Shown piece by piece: positions 1-8,509 of a stretch of DNA of 61,480 bases; within the stretch, counting starts at the first letter, position 1; the number at the start of each line of letters is the position of its first letter. The notes under the pieces were generated by a model, which worked only from the letters and a program-made list of their open reading frames with translations, had not been told where the DNA came from and made no database searches. Made by a program: the position numbers and the translations under genes. This DNA is from JBBSMX01 sp038232935 (lineage in GTDB: Bacteria; Bacteroidota; Rhodothermia; Rhodothermales; JANQRZ01): contig JBBSMX010000005.1 in NCBI GenBank assembly GCA_038232935.1, positions 1 through 61,480 on the forward strand, given 5' to 3'.

Positions 1-673
1 CTCCGGCCTCGCCGAAGCGCTCGACGCCGCGCCGGGCGTGCGGATCGCGTTCGAGCCGAAGCCCTACGAGCCGCGTGGGCGCATCCTCTATGGGCTCACG
101 CCCGAAGGCGTCCTCCTCGGCCATCAGGTCGAGGCCATGCTCGAGAATGAGGAGAACACGCGACTGCTCGCCGAGGGGCATGCCCTCGTGGGGATGAACC
201 CGGAGATCGGGCACCTGATGATGGGATACGAGGACCTCCCGTACGCGCTCTCGTGGCCGCTCTCCGAAGGCCGCCTCGCGCACACGCACTGGAACAGCCA
301 GCCCCTCGGCAACTTCGACCAGGACCTTAACGTCGGCGTGATCTCGCCGGAGCAGCTCGAAGCCGGGCTCTACACGCTCAAGATGCACGGCTACGACGGG
401 CACTTCGGGATCGACGTGAACCCGGAGCGGATGCCAGTGGACGTGGCGCTGAAAAACTCGATGGACGCCCTCCGCGCCGCGAACGACCGGATCAACGAGC
501 TCGACCACGCTCGGATCGTGGAGGCGACGATGCGGCCGGACAAGCACCGTGGCTTGATCGAGGCCCTCCTGATTCGCGCCCGCGCGCCGCACCCCGACCG
601 GCTCCCACCGGTGGCCGACGCACTCGCGTCTCACCCCACCGCCGCCGCGACCCTCGACGCCGACGAAGGATGA
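1..673 (+). CDS. Xylose isomerase-like TIM-barrel sugar isomerase, 3' part
   Basis: This is the C-terminal part of a gene that begins before the window; the reading frame is open from base 2, and the codon at 38 that could be read as a start is an internal GTG (Val). The visible part, about 223 residues, has the strongly conserved blocks of a non-classical xylose isomerase family: EPKPYEPRG near the left edge, NPEIGHLMMGYEDLPYA, HTHWNSQPLGNFDQDLNVG and GIDVNPERMP. Family knowledge places metal-binding His, Glu and Asp residues in such blocks of the TIM barrel. The predicted reaction is D-xylose to D-xylulose in the cytoplasm. The stop overlaps the xylulokinase start by 4 bp (ATGA), which supports one xylose operon. 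The assignment to xylose rather than another aldose is inferred from the kinase neighbour. Confidence 0.8.
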   Translation, partial: SGLAEALDAAPGVRIAFEPKPYEPRGRILYGLTPEGVLLGHQVEAMLENEENTRLLAEGHALVGMNPEIGHLMMGYEDLPYALSWPLSEGRLAHTHWNSQPLGNFDQDLNVGVISPEQLEAGLYTLKMHGYDGHFGIDVNPERMPVDVALKNSMDALRAANDRINELDHARIVEATMRPDKHRGLIEALLIRARAPHPDRLPPVADALASHPTAAATLDADEG

Positions 674-1527
674 GCTATCTCCTCGGCATCGATGTCGGCA
701 CGTCCGGCTGCAAGGCCGTCCTCGTCGACGAAGCTGGGCGTGCCGTGGCAACGGCGACGCGGGGGTACCCGCTCTATTCGCTGCGCGCCGCGTGGGCCGA
801 GCAGGACCCGGAGGACTGGTGGCAGGCGACGTGCGAGAGCATACGCGCGGTGCTCGATGCGGCGTCGGTCGCGCCCGTCGCGGTGGCGAGCGTCGGGCTG
901 ACGGGGCAGATGCACGGCCTCGTCCTGCTCAACGCAGCCGGTGACGTGCTCCGCCCCGCGATCTTGTGGAACGACCAACGCTCCGCCGCCGAATGCGCCG
1001 CGATCACCGAAACGGTCGGCCTCCGCCGATTGCTCGACCTCACGGGCAACCGGGTGCTGCCGGGGTTCACCGCGCCCAAGCTGCTGTGGGTCCGCGCGCA
1101 CGAGCCCGAGGTCTACGCGCGCGTCGCGCACGTCCTGCTGCCGAAGGACTATGTCCGCTACCGGCTCACCGGTACGCTGGCGACAGATGTGAGCGATCTC
1201 ATGGCGGATACCGGGCTGCAGGGGCGCGAGGCTCGGATCGCCGGCGGCGGCGCGCGAAGCCTCCTCTGGCAGCAGATCGTCGCCGATGTGCTCCAACTCG
1301 CTCTCACGCCTACGACAACAGAAGGGGCCGCCTACGGTGCAGCCCTTCTCGCGGGCGTCGGAGCCGGCGTCTGGCCCGACGTGCCCACTGCTAGTCGAGC
1401 GCTCCGCCCCACCGCCGACGTGGTCGAACCCGGCGATACCGCCGAACTCTACACCAAACTCTACGAGCGATACCCCGCGCTGTACCCCGCGCTCGCGCCC
1501 CACTTCGCCGCGCTCGCCGCTCTTTAG
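670..1527 (+). CDS. xylB: Xylulokinase (FGGY family) with a large internal in-frame deletion
   Basis: The first ~178 residues are a good xylulokinase N-terminus: GIDVGTSGCKAVLVDE (phosphate loop), WAEQDPEDWW, GQMHGLVLL, PAILWNDQR, GFTAPKLLWV, LLPKDYVRYRLTG and ATDVSD. After residue ~180 the sequence jumps directly to the C-terminal AGGGARSLLWQQIVADVL block and ends normally. The protein is 285 residues, whereas the family is normally about 480-500, so roughly 200-215 residues are absent. The lost stretch normally carries the catalytic Asp (D233 in E. coli XylB) and the second ATP-binding SLGTSG region, so the product should be inactive as a kinase. The frame is intact on both sides of the junction near 1210-1226. 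It could be a real deletion or an assembly collapse. Start ATG overlaps the isomerase stop. Confidence 0.85.
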   Translation: MSYLLGIDVGTSGCKAVLVDEAGRAVATATRGYPLYSLRAAWAEQDPEDWWQATCESIRAVLDAASVAPVAVASVGLTGQMHGLVLLNAAGDVLRPAILWNDQRSAAECAAITETVGLRRLLDLTGNRVLPGFTAPKLLWVRAHEPEVYARVAHVLLPKDYVRYRLTGTLATDVSDLMADTGLQGREARIAGGGARSLLWQQIVADVLQLALTPTTTEGAAYGAALLAGVGAGVWPDVPTASRALRPTADVVEPGDTAELYTKLYERYPALYPALAPHFAALAAL

Positions 1528-1553
1528 AACGCTTACCAAAACCAATCAACGCT

Positions 1554-1704
1554 GTCATAGCGAGGAGTGCAGGGACTCGTCCCGTAGCGACGCGGCCATC
1601 TCCCGAGTTCAGCGAGCCGGGAGAGAAGGGCTTCGCCGAGCCTTCGGATTGCCACACTCCCGGAGCCTGCCCTGAGCGCAGCCGAAGGGGTCGCTCGCAA
1701 TGAC
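1554..1704. repeat. Palindromic intergenic repeat (REP-like)
   Basis: About 150 bp between the convergent xylulokinase and KDG kinase genes is bounded by imperfect inverted ends: GTCATAGCGAGG at 1554-1565 and CTCGCAATGAC at 1694-1704. The inside is also rich in short inverted motifs (for example CCTGAGCGCAGCCGAAGGGG near 1672-1691). It codes for nothing. Such GTCATTGCGAGG...CTCGCAATGAC elements are a widespread class of dispersed non-coding repeat; whether other copies exist in this genome cannot be seen here. As RNA it could fold and serve as a bidirectional terminator. Confidence 0.65.
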
Positions 1705-1732
1705 GACGCTGGGCTTTGGTAGGGACCCTCAG

Positions 1733-2770
1733 TCAGCGCTCAACACGACCGGAGCCGCTGCCCGAAGCCAGCTTCTCCACCTCGTCGACGCTCACGAGGT
1801 TGAAGTCGCCGGGAATCGTCTGTTTCAGGCACGACGCGGCGACGGCGAATTCAAGCGCATCGCGCGTGTCGTCTTTGGTGAGCAGGCCGTAGATCAGCCC
1901 CGCCGCGAAGCTGTCCCCGCCGCCGACGCGGTCGACGAGCGTGATCTCGTAGCGCTGGCTGCGGTGTGGATCGGCACAGTCGCGGTCGTCGTGAAGCATG
2001 GCGCTCCAACCGTTGAGCGAGGCCGAAAAGCTCTCGCGGAGCGTGACGGCGACGGCGTCGAAATCATATTCCGCTTTCAGCTCACGGCAGAGACGGCGGT
2101 AGCCGGAAGCGTCGAGTTCACCCGCCTCCACGTCCGTCGCGCCCGCCTCGAAACCCAGGCTCCGCTCGGCGTCCTCTTCGTTCGCGATGCACACGTCCAC
2201 GTACTCCATCAGCGGGCGCATTACGGCCTGTGCCTCGGCTGTCGTCCAGAGCTTAGCGCGAAAGTTGAGGTCGCACGAGACCGTCACCCCGGCCGCCTTC
2301 GCCGCGTCGAGCGCGGCCTGCAACGTGCGGCGTGGACCGTCGCCGAGGGCGGGCGTGATCCCCGTCCAGTGGAACCACCGCGCGCCGTCGAACACCGCCG
2401 CCCAGTCGATCTCCTCCGGCGCGAGCGTCGTCACGGCGGCGTCGGCCCGGTCGTAGATCACCTTCGAAGGGCGCTGGCTCGCGCCGGTTTCGAGGAAATA
2501 GATCCCGAGCCGGTCGCCGCCGCGCACGAGGTAATCCGTCCCGACGCCGTAGCGCCGGAGGTGGTTCACCGCCGCCTGGCCGATCTCGTGCGCCGGCACC
2601 TTGGATACGAAGTGGCTGTCGAAGCCGAACTGCGCGAGCGACGCGGCGACGTTCGCCTCGCCACCGCCGTAGGTCGCGTCGAACTGCTGCGACTGGACGA
2701 AGCGAGTGAAGTCCGGCGTCGAGAGCCGGAGCATGATCTCGCCGAAGGTGACGACTTTGTGCGATGACAT
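1733..2770 (-). CDS. kdgK: 2-keto-3-deoxygluconate kinase (PfkB family)
   Basis: The 345-residue protein is a ribokinase/PfkB carbohydrate kinase. N-terminal VTFGEIMLRLS and YGGGEANVAASLAQFG (substrate-side motif of KDG kinases) and the C-terminal DRVGGGDSFAAGLIYG, which contains the catalytic Asp of the PfkB signature, are all present; the length fits the family. Predicted reaction: 2-keto-3-deoxy-D-gluconate plus ATP to KDPG in the cytoplasm, the penultimate step of uronic-acid breakdown. It is divergent from the KDPG aldolase gene, with about 100 bp between start codons holding the promoters, so the two consecutive enzymes are probably co-regulated. KDG is preferred over fructose or ribose because of this neighbour and the N-terminal motifs. 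Confidence 0.85.
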   Translation of the reverse strand: MSSHKVVTFGEIMLRLSTPDFTRFVQSQQFDATYGGGEANVAASLAQFGFDSHFVSKVPAHEIGQAAVNHLRRYGVGTDYLVRGGDRLGIYFLETGASQRPSKVIYDRADAAVTTLAPEEIDWAAVFDGARWFHWTGITPALGDGPRRTLQAALDAAKAAGVTVSCDLNFRAKLWTTAEAQAVMRPLMEYVDVCIANEEDAERSLGFEAGATDVEAGELDASGYRRLCRELKAEYDFDAVAVTLRESFSASLNGWSAMLHDDRDCADPHRSQRYEITLVDRVGGGDSFAAGLIYGLLTKDDTRDALEFAVAASCLKQTIPGDFNLVSVDEVEKLASGSGSGRVER

Positions 2771-2872
2771 GGGGTGCGAAATGGGTGAACAGAACGGATG
2801 AATGCTGATTTGAAACGGCGTGCGAATGCGACGGATCGTATGCTTGAACTTCCCCCATCAACCCGCCTGATC

Positions 2873-3532
2873 ATGCCGACCGACCCCGCCGCCCGCCGCC
2901 ACGCCGTCACCGAGCGCGTCCTCGCAGCGGGCGTCGTCGCGGTGATCCGCCTCGACGATCCCGACGCCATGCCGCATGTCGTCGAGGCGCTGCAAGCGGG
3001 AAGCGTGACGGGGATCGAGATTACGATGACGGTGCCGAACGCGCTCGCGCTCCTCCGCGAAACCGCCGACCGGTTCGGCGACGACATCGTGCTCGGCGTC
3101 GGCTCCGTGCTGGACGCGCAGGGCGCGCGCGACGCGGTGGCGGCCGGGGCGCGGTTCGTCGTGAGCCCGGTGATGAAACCGGAGATCATCGAGGCCTCGC
3201 ACGCAGCGGGCGCGCCGGCGTTCGTCGGCGCGTTCACGCCGACCGAGATCCAGACCGCCCACGAGCACGGCGCAGACATCGTTAAGGTCTTCCCCGCCGA
3301 TGTGCTCGGGATGGCGTTCTTCAAAGGCGTGCTCGCCCCGATGCCCCATCTCCGACTGATGCCCACGGGCGGCGTATCGCTTACGAACGCGGGCGACTGG
3401 GTTCGCGCCGGGGCCTGCGCCGTCGGCGTCGGCAGCGCGCTCCTCGACAAACAGGCCATCGCGGACGGGCGGTTCGAGGTGCTGACGGAGCGGGCGCGGA
3501 CGATCACGGAGAGCTTCCGGTCCGCCGTCTGA
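2873..3532 (+). CDS. eda: KDPG/KHG aldolase (2-dehydro-3-deoxyphosphogluconate aldolase)
   Basis: A class I aldolase of the Eda family: VLAAGVVAVIRLDDPD at the N-terminus, GIEITMTVPNAL (Glu of the active site), LGVGSVLD, ARFVVSPVMKPEII, VKVFPADVLG (the Schiff-base lysine lies in this VK-FPA block) and MPTGGVSLTNAGDWVRAGACAVGVGSAL. Predicted reaction: KDPG to pyruvate plus glyceraldehyde-3-phosphate. An in-frame ATG exists at 2798, but I chose 2873 because the extra 25 residues have no counterpart in the family, whose members are about 205-220 residues; the choice gives 219 residues. It converges with lutC and is divergent from kdgK, completing the KDG branch. Confidence 0.88.
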   Translation: MPTDPAARRHAVTERVLAAGVVAVIRLDDPDAMPHVVEALQAGSVTGIEITMTVPNALALLRETADRFGDDIVLGVGSVLDAQGARDAVAAGARFVVSPVMKPEIIEASHAAGAPAFVGAFTPTEIQTAHEHGADIVKVFPADVLGMAFFKGVLAPMPHLRLMPTGGVSLTNAGDWVRAGACAVGVGSALLDKQAIADGRFEVLTERARTITESFRSAV

Positions 3533-3560
3533 GATCAAAGAACAGGACCGCACAGAGTCG

Positions 3561-4148
3561 CTATGCGGCGTCGAGCAGGAACACGGTGAGGCTACGCGCG
3601 CCGTGCGCGCCGATCACGAGCGCCTGCTCGATGTCAGCGGTTTTGGACGGGCCGGCGAGGAACGCGCCGAAACCCTCGGCGGTCACGTCGAGCCGGGCGT
3701 AGGCCTCGTGCATGTTCCAGACGAGGGCATCGGCGTCGAGCGCGAGGACGAGGTGCTGCGTGAGGTACGGCGCGGCGCGGTGCCCCATCCGCGACTCCGG
3801 CACCCACACGGCCCCGTTTTCGGCGACGCCGAGCACGCCCCGGCAGACGAACACGTCGATGTCCGCGAGGTCATGCGGGTCCTCGACGGTGCGCAAGTCC
3901 TTCGTGCCTGTCACGAGGTCGGGCGCGGCAGAGGCGATCACGGCAGCGTCGGGGAACCGCTCGGCGAGGGCGGCGACCACCGAGTCCGGCTGCACCGTCC
4001 GCATCGTGCCGCCGATCCCGACGATGGCCTCGGCGAACCGGGCCGGCAGATCGAGGTCGGGCCGCTCGAAGCGATCGAGCGTCGGGAGCGGGACGGACGG
4101 CGGACGGTTCCGCCGGACCGCGCCGAGAATGTCGTCGCGGCTGCTCAT
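3561..4148 (-). CDS. lutC: L-lactate utilization protein LutC (LUD domain)
   Basis: A 195-residue LUD-domain protein: SSRDDILGAVRRN at the start, a central GVLGVAENGAVWV motif typical of LutC/YkgG proteins, and SKTADIEQALVIGAHGARSLTVFLLD at the C-terminus. With LutA and LutB it forms the iron-sulfur L-lactate oxidising complex (lactate to pyruvate). It is somewhat shorter than the Bacillus protein (about 240 residues), losing mainly N-terminal sequence. Its ATG overlaps the lutB stop by 4 bp, and it is the last gene of the rhaI-rhaB-rhaEW-lutA-lutB-lutC operon. An upstream extension of the frame exists but would overlap lutB by nearly 100 bp and is not used. Confidence 0.88.
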   Translation of the reverse strand: MSSRDDILGAVRRNRPPSVPLPTLDRFERPDLDLPARFAEAIVGIGGTMRTVQPDSVVAALAERFPDAAVIASAAPDLVTGTKDLRTVEDPHDLADIDVFVCRGVLGVAENGAVWVPESRMGHRAAPYLTQHLVLALDADALVWNMHEAYARLDVTAEGFGAFLAGPSKTADIEQALVIGAHGARSLTVFLLDAA

Positions 4149-5557
4149 CCGTCGCCTCGGGTGTCGGCCGGGCGGTTCTCGGCGACCCAGTCGCGGAAGC
4201 TCTGGCGCGGCGGCTCGGGCAGGTCGCGCGAGCGACCCCACGCATTGAGACGGTTATAGACCACCCCGCGCGGTAGCCAGCGCAGCAGACGGCGCGCCAC
4301 GCGCCCGCCCATCCGGTAGAGCCACGGGCGCTGGAACACCTGTCCCGCGAGCGCCATCGCGCGCCGCTTCCCGGTCCCGGCTAGCCCCTCCGTCCCGACG
4401 ATCTGCCGCCACTTATAAAGCTGCGTGTGGATGTCGATCTTGACCGGGCACACGTCGCTGCACGAGCCGCAGAGGGTGGACGCGAACGGGAGCGTGCTGA
4501 ACTTCTTCAGATCGATACCCGGCGTGAGGATCGAGCCGATGGGGCCGGGCACGGTCCAGCCGTAGCTGTGGCCGCCGCTGCGACGGTAGACCGGGCACGT
4601 GTTCATGCACGCCCCGCAGCGGATGCACTTCAGCGCAGCGCGGAAGTCCTCGCGCCCGAGGTGCTCGCTCCGCCCGTTGTCCACCAGCACGACGTGGATC
4701 TCCTGCTCGGGGCGCGGACGGAGATGGTGCGACGTGTAGACCGTCAGGTCCTGCCCCGTCGCGCTCCGCGCCAGGAGCCGCAGGAAGACGCCGAGGTGCT
4801 CGGCCTTCGGGATCAGCTTCTCGATGCCCATGCTCGCGATGTGCAGCGGTGCGAGGTGAACGCCGAGGTCGGCGTTGCCCTCGTTCGTGCAGACGACGAA
4901 GCCGCCCGTCTCGGCGATGCCGAAGTTGACGCCGGTGAGCGCAGCATCGGCGGCGAGGAAGCGGGTGCGGAGGTGCTGCCGCGCCACCTCGGTGAGCACC
5001 TGCGGGTCCGACTCACCGGCCTCACTCCCGAGCTTCTCGTGGAACAGCGTACCGACCTCCGCCTTCCGGAGGTGGATCGCCGGCAGCACGATGTGGCTCG
5101 GCGACTGGCCGGCCAACTGCACGATCCACTCCCCGAGATCCGTATCCACGACCTCGATGCCCTGCGCTTTGAGGTACGGGTTCAGCTTGCACTCCTCCGT
5201 GAGCATCGACTTGCTCTTGACGAGCCGCCGGACGCCCCGCTCGGCCAGGATCGCATGAACAATCCGGTTGTGCTCCGCCGCGTCGCGCGCCCAGTGGACG
5301 TGCAGGCCGTTGGCTGTCGCCTGTTCTTCGAACCGAACGAGGTGCTCGTCGAGGTGCGAGAGCGTGTGCTCCTTGATCTGCGACGCCAACTCGCGCAGCG
5401 CCTCCCACTCCGGCACGGACTGGCTCGCGCGGTCCCGCTTGGCGCGGACGTGCCACAGCGCGCCGTCGTGCCAGTCCGTGCGCGCCTCATCGGCGACGAA
5501 CCGGGTGGCAGCGGCGGGATGGTCGATGACGGGAAGGTCGAAGGCGAGGTCGCTCAT
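4145..5557 (-). CDS. lutB: L-lactate utilization iron-sulfur protein LutB
   Basis: The 470-residue protein has the LutB layout: an N-terminal LUD domain (HVHWARDAAEHNRIV, KSKSMLTEE, ETGGFVVCTNEGNADL) followed by two [4Fe-4S] motifs, IRCGACMNTCPVY and LCGSCSDVCPVKIDIH, and a C-terminal tail (about 140 residues) containing MALAGQVFQRPWLYRMGG. The length matches Bacillus LutB (about 476). It passes electrons from L-lactate oxidation together with LutA and LutC. It overlaps lutA by 4 bp upstream and lutC by 4 bp downstream, so the three are translationally coupled. Confidence 0.92.
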   Translation of the reverse strand: MSDLAFDLPVIDHPAAATRFVADEARTDWHDGALWHVRAKRDRASQSVPEWEALRELASQIKEHTLSHLDEHLVRFEEQATANGLHVHWARDAAEHNRIVHAILAERGVRRLVKSKSMLTEECKLNPYLKAQGIEVVDTDLGEWIVQLAGQSPSHIVLPAIHLRKAEVGTLFHEKLGSEAGESDPQVLTEVARQHLRTRFLAADAALTGVNFGIAETGGFVVCTNEGNADLGVHLAPLHIASMGIEKLIPKAEHLGVFLRLLARSATGQDLTVYTSHHLRPRPEQEIHVVLVDNGRSEHLGREDFRAALKCIRCGACMNTCPVYRRSGGHSYGWTVPGPIGSILTPGIDLKKFSTLPFASTLCGSCSDVCPVKIDIHTQLYKWRQIVGTEGLAGTGKRRAMALAGQVFQRPWLYRMGGRVARRLLRWLPRGVVYNRLNAWGRSRDLPEPPRQSFRDWVAENRPADTRGDG

Positions 5558-6294
5558 GCCGGGACCCCGTTGAGGATTTCAGCGACGTGGCGGAACTGGA
5601 CCGGAGCGCCCTGCCGCCGGGCGAGGCCGGCGAGATGCATCAGGCACGACGAGTCCGTCGCGGTGATCACCTCGGCGCCGTGGCCGATGTGGTCGCGCAG
5701 ACGGTCGCGGCCCATCTTGGCCGAGAGCGCCTCCTCGGTGACGGAGAACGTCCCGCCGAAGCCGCAGCACTCGTCGGCGCGGTCGAGCGGGACGAGATCG
5801 AGGCCGTCCACCATCTCCAGCAGACGCCGGACTTTGCTGTACGGCGGGGCATTCAGCTCCGACGCGCTGCCGAGCCGGAGCCCGCGCAGCCCGTGGCAGC
5901 TCTCGTGCAACCCGACGCGGTGCGGGAACCGCGCGTGGAGCGCCTCGACGCCAAGCACGTCGGTCAGGAACTCGCACAACTCGAACACGCGGGCGCGTAC
6001 GTGCTGCACGGCGTCGGTCTGGTCGAGCCGTCCGTAGTGCTCGCGGACGTGCGCCACACAACTCCCCGACGGCGCGACGATGGTTTCGTACGGCGCGAAC
6101 GTCTCGACGAACCGGCGCATCGCGCCGTCGCTCTGCCCCTCGAAGCCCGCGTTTGCCATCGGCTGGCCGCAGCACGTCTGGTCGAGCGGGATGGCGACGG
6201 TGCAGCCCTGCCGCTCCAGCAGCTCCAGCGTCGCCCGCGCCACGCCGGGGTAGAGTTGATCGATGTAGCAGGGAACGAAGAGCGCGACGGTCAT
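5554..6294 (-). CDS. lutA: L-lactate utilization protein LutA (CCG-domain Fe-S oxidoreductase)
   Basis: A 246-residue protein with two cysteine-rich CCG domains: N-terminal FVPCYIDQLYPGV with DQTCCGQPMANAGF, and C-terminal LHESCHGLRG with ADECCGFGGTFSV. This is the LutA/YkgE/glycolate oxidase GlcF-like family. In this setting it is the cysteine-rich partner that completes the LutABC complex oxidising the L-lactate produced from lactaldehyde. It sits 9 bp downstream of rhaEW and overlaps lutB by 4 bp. Confidence 0.92.
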   Translation of the reverse strand: MTVALFVPCYIDQLYPGVARATLELLERQGCTVAIPLDQTCCGQPMANAGFEGQSDGAMRRFVETFAPYETIVAPSGSCVAHVREHYGRLDQTDAVQHVRARVFELCEFLTDVLGVEALHARFPHRVGLHESCHGLRGLRLGSASELNAPPYSKVRRLLEMVDGLDLVPLDRADECCGFGGTFSVTEEALSAKMGRDRLRDHIGHGAEVITATDSSCLMHLAGLARRQGAPVQFRHVAEILNGVPA

Positions 6295-6303
6295 CGGAGC
6301 CGG

Positions 6304-8502
6304 TTAGCGGAGGAAGGCGTCGCGGAGCCCGCCGTCCACGGTAATGATCTGGCCGGTCGTCTTGGCGAGCGTGTCGCTGAGGAGCAGATAGATCGCCTCG
6401 GCCTGATCGCTCGGCGTGACGGGCTGGTCGGTGAGCGTGCGGCTCGCGTAGAACTGGGCGAGGCGTTGCCGCAGCGTCTCCGTGTCTTCGTCCTCGCTGT
6501 AGTCGAGGTCATACTTCGCGAGCGAGGCCATCACGCGGTCGCGCGGAAACATCGACGATCCCTCCACAACCGTCGCCGGGGCGACTCCGTTGACGCGCAC
6601 GCGTGGGGCGAGGGCGACGGCGAGTTCGCGGACGAGGTGGTTTGCGGCGGCCTTCGACGTGTCGTAGGCGAAGCTGCCCGCCTTCGGCACGACGGCGTTC
6701 ACACTCGTCGTGATGACGAGGCTGCCAGCCAGATCCTGCGCTTCCCACACCTTCGCCGCTTCGTCGGCCACGAGGAAGGGGCCGGTGACGTTGACGCGGA
6801 ACGTGTCGTCCCACTTCGCGTCGGGGATGCGGCCCTCGGTGTCGGGATTCGGATAGAGTCCCGCCGTGACGACGACGTGATCGACGCCGCCGTAGGCCAG
6901 AATCGTCTGCCCGATGGCATCCCGGATCGAGTCGCGGTCGGTCATGTCGCAGCCGAGCCCGATCACATCGCCGGAGCCCGAGATCCCGGTCCCGCCCACG
7001 CCGATCCCCATCCCGATCCGGCCGAGCACGTCCTCGGCCGTCGCCTGCGCTGCCTCTTCGTGGAGATCGACGACAGCGACGACAGCGCCCTCGCGGATCA
7101 GTCGCCCGACGAGCTCTTTCCCGATCCCGCTCCCACCTCCGACGACGACCGCGATCCGGCGGGCAAGCGCCTGCTCGGGCGGCATCCGTTGGAGCTTGGC
7201 CTCTTCGAGCGCCCAGTATTCGATGTCGAACGCCTCCTGCCGCGGGAGGGCCGTGTATTGATCGACGGACTCGGCCCCGCGCATCACCTCGATGGCGCAC
7301 TTGTAAAACTCCGCCGTGACGCGGCTCTCGCTCTTCGACTTGCCCCACGCGACGAGCCCGACGCCGGGGAGGAGGATGACGGTCGGATCGCCGCCGCGCA
7401 TCGCGGGCGAGCCGGGGACGTTGCAGGCGTCGTAGTACGCGGCGTAGTCCTCGCGGTACTGCGCGAGCCCATCGTCGAGCGCGGACTTGAGCGATGCGGC
7501 GTCGCCGGTCGCGGGGTCCCAATCGACGTAGAGCGGCTTGATCTTCGTCCGCAGGAAGTGGTCCGGGCACGACGTGCCGAGCTCGGCCAGTTCTTCGGCC
7601 CGGTTCGCGCTCACGAAGTCCACGACGTTCCCCCTCGTCTCGACCGTCGCGATCATGCGGCGGTCGCTACCGAGCCGCCCACGCAGCCACGGCAGCACAT
7701 CGATCAGGAGCGCGTCGCGCGCCTCGTCATCCATCGGCTCGACCCTCGCACCGCCGAAGACCGCCTGCCCCTCGTCGAACTGCGCGAGATACTTCGCCGC
7801 CTGGTCGATGAGACGGAGCGTGAGCTGGTAGCACTCCTTGTCGTCGTCGGCCCAGTTGATGAGGCCGTGGCCGCCCATGAGGATGCCCTTCGCCTCGGGG
7901 TGCTCGCGGCAGACGCGCTGCATCTCCAGCCCGAGCTCGAAGCCCGGCCGCATCCAGTCGACCCAGACGATTTCGTCGCCGTAGACCTTCTTCGTCATCT
8001 CCGGCCCGGCCGCCGCCGTCGCGAGCGCGATCACCGCGACGGGGTGCATGTGATCGACGTGCTTGAACGGGATGAAGCTGTGGAGCGGCGTATCGATGGA
8101 GGGCGCGCGCGGATTGAGGTCGAACGTGGTGTGCGGGTACATCGCCACCATCGCGTCCTCGGCAGGCGTCTTGAGGCCGCGCTCGGGGAAGCGGGCGTAG
8201 ACCTCCTGCAGCGCCATCACCTGGTCCTGGTAGAGCGAGGCGAAGTTCTTCCGCTTCGACGTCCGCAGGTCGCCGCCGGAGCCCTTCACCCACAGCACCT
8301 CGACCGCCTCGCCGGTGATCGGGTCCGTTTCGGTGAGCTTGGTGGAGGTGTTGCCGCCGCCGGTGTTCGTGATGCGCCAGTCGCTGCCGAGGAGGTTCGA
8401 ACGGTAGACGAGCCGCTCGACGGGATCGAGTGCGTCGGCCACCTCGTCGTCCCACAGGTCTTCGACAAATTGGAGCTGGTGGGTATCGGTCTGGGGTTCC
8501 AT
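6304..8502 (-). CDS. rhaEW: Bifunctional rhamnulose-1-phosphate aldolase / L-lactaldehyde dehydrogenase
   Basis: A two-domain fusion of about 732 residues. Residues ~1-430 form a class II aldolase: TNTGGGNTSTK, metal-binding FKHVDHMHPVAVIALA and MGGHGLINWADD. Residues ~460-732 form an SDR: VVVGGGSGIGKELVGRL (NAD site), a YDTSKAAANHLV catalytic Tyr-x-x-x-Lys, and VDGG near the end. Known RhaEW proteins (Bacillus YuxG, about 690 residues) cleave rhamnulose-1-phosphate to DHAP and L-lactaldehyde and oxidise the latter to L-lactate. I chose ATG 8502 (MEPQTDTHQL) because the frame upstream overlaps rhaB and has no family match; the gap to rhaB is then 7 bp. The following lutABC genes consume the lactate. 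Confidence 0.92.
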   Translation of the reverse strand: MEPQTDTHQLQFVEDLWDDEVADALDPVERLVYRSNLLGSDWRITNTGGGNTSTKLTETDPITGEAVEVLWVKGSGGDLRTSKRKNFASLYQDQVMALQEVYARFPERGLKTPAEDAMVAMYPHTTFDLNPRAPSIDTPLHSFIPFKHVDHMHPVAVIALATAAAGPEMTKKVYGDEIVWVDWMRPGFELGLEMQRVCREHPEAKGILMGGHGLINWADDDKECYQLTLRLIDQAAKYLAQFDEGQAVFGGARVEPMDDEARDALLIDVLPWLRGRLGSDRRMIATVETRGNVVDFVSANRAEELAELGTSCPDHFLRTKIKPLYVDWDPATGDAASLKSALDDGLAQYREDYAAYYDACNVPGSPAMRGGDPTVILLPGVGLVAWGKSKSESRVTAEFYKCAIEVMRGAESVDQYTALPRQEAFDIEYWALEEAKLQRMPPEQALARRIAVVVGGGSGIGKELVGRLIREGAVVAVVDLHEEAAQATAEDVLGRIGMGIGVGGTGISGSGDVIGLGCDMTDRDSIRDAIGQTILAYGGVDHVVVTAGLYPNPDTEGRIPDAKWDDTFRVNVTGPFLVADEAAKVWEAQDLAGSLVITTSVNAVVPKAGSFAYDTSKAAANHLVRELAVALAPRVRVNGVAPATVVEGSSMFPRDRVMASLAKYDLDYSEDEDTETLRQRLAQFYASRTLTDQPVTPSDQAEAIYLLLSDTLAKTTGQIITVDGGLRDAFLR

Positions 8503-8509
8503 GCGTGCG

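Noticed and set aside
670..1527. Frameshift as the explanation for the short xylulokinase
   Set aside because: Both halves are in the same frame and no remnants of the missing middle are visible in other frames; it is a deletion or assembly collapse.
2798..2872. Upstream ATG giving a 244-residue KDPG aldolase
   Set aside because: The extra 25 residues match nothing in the family, and the shorter form has the usual length.
4427..6037. A 536-codon plus-strand frame opposite lutB/lutA
   Set aside because: Antisense to a protein with two perfect Fe-S motifs; composition is that of a shadow.
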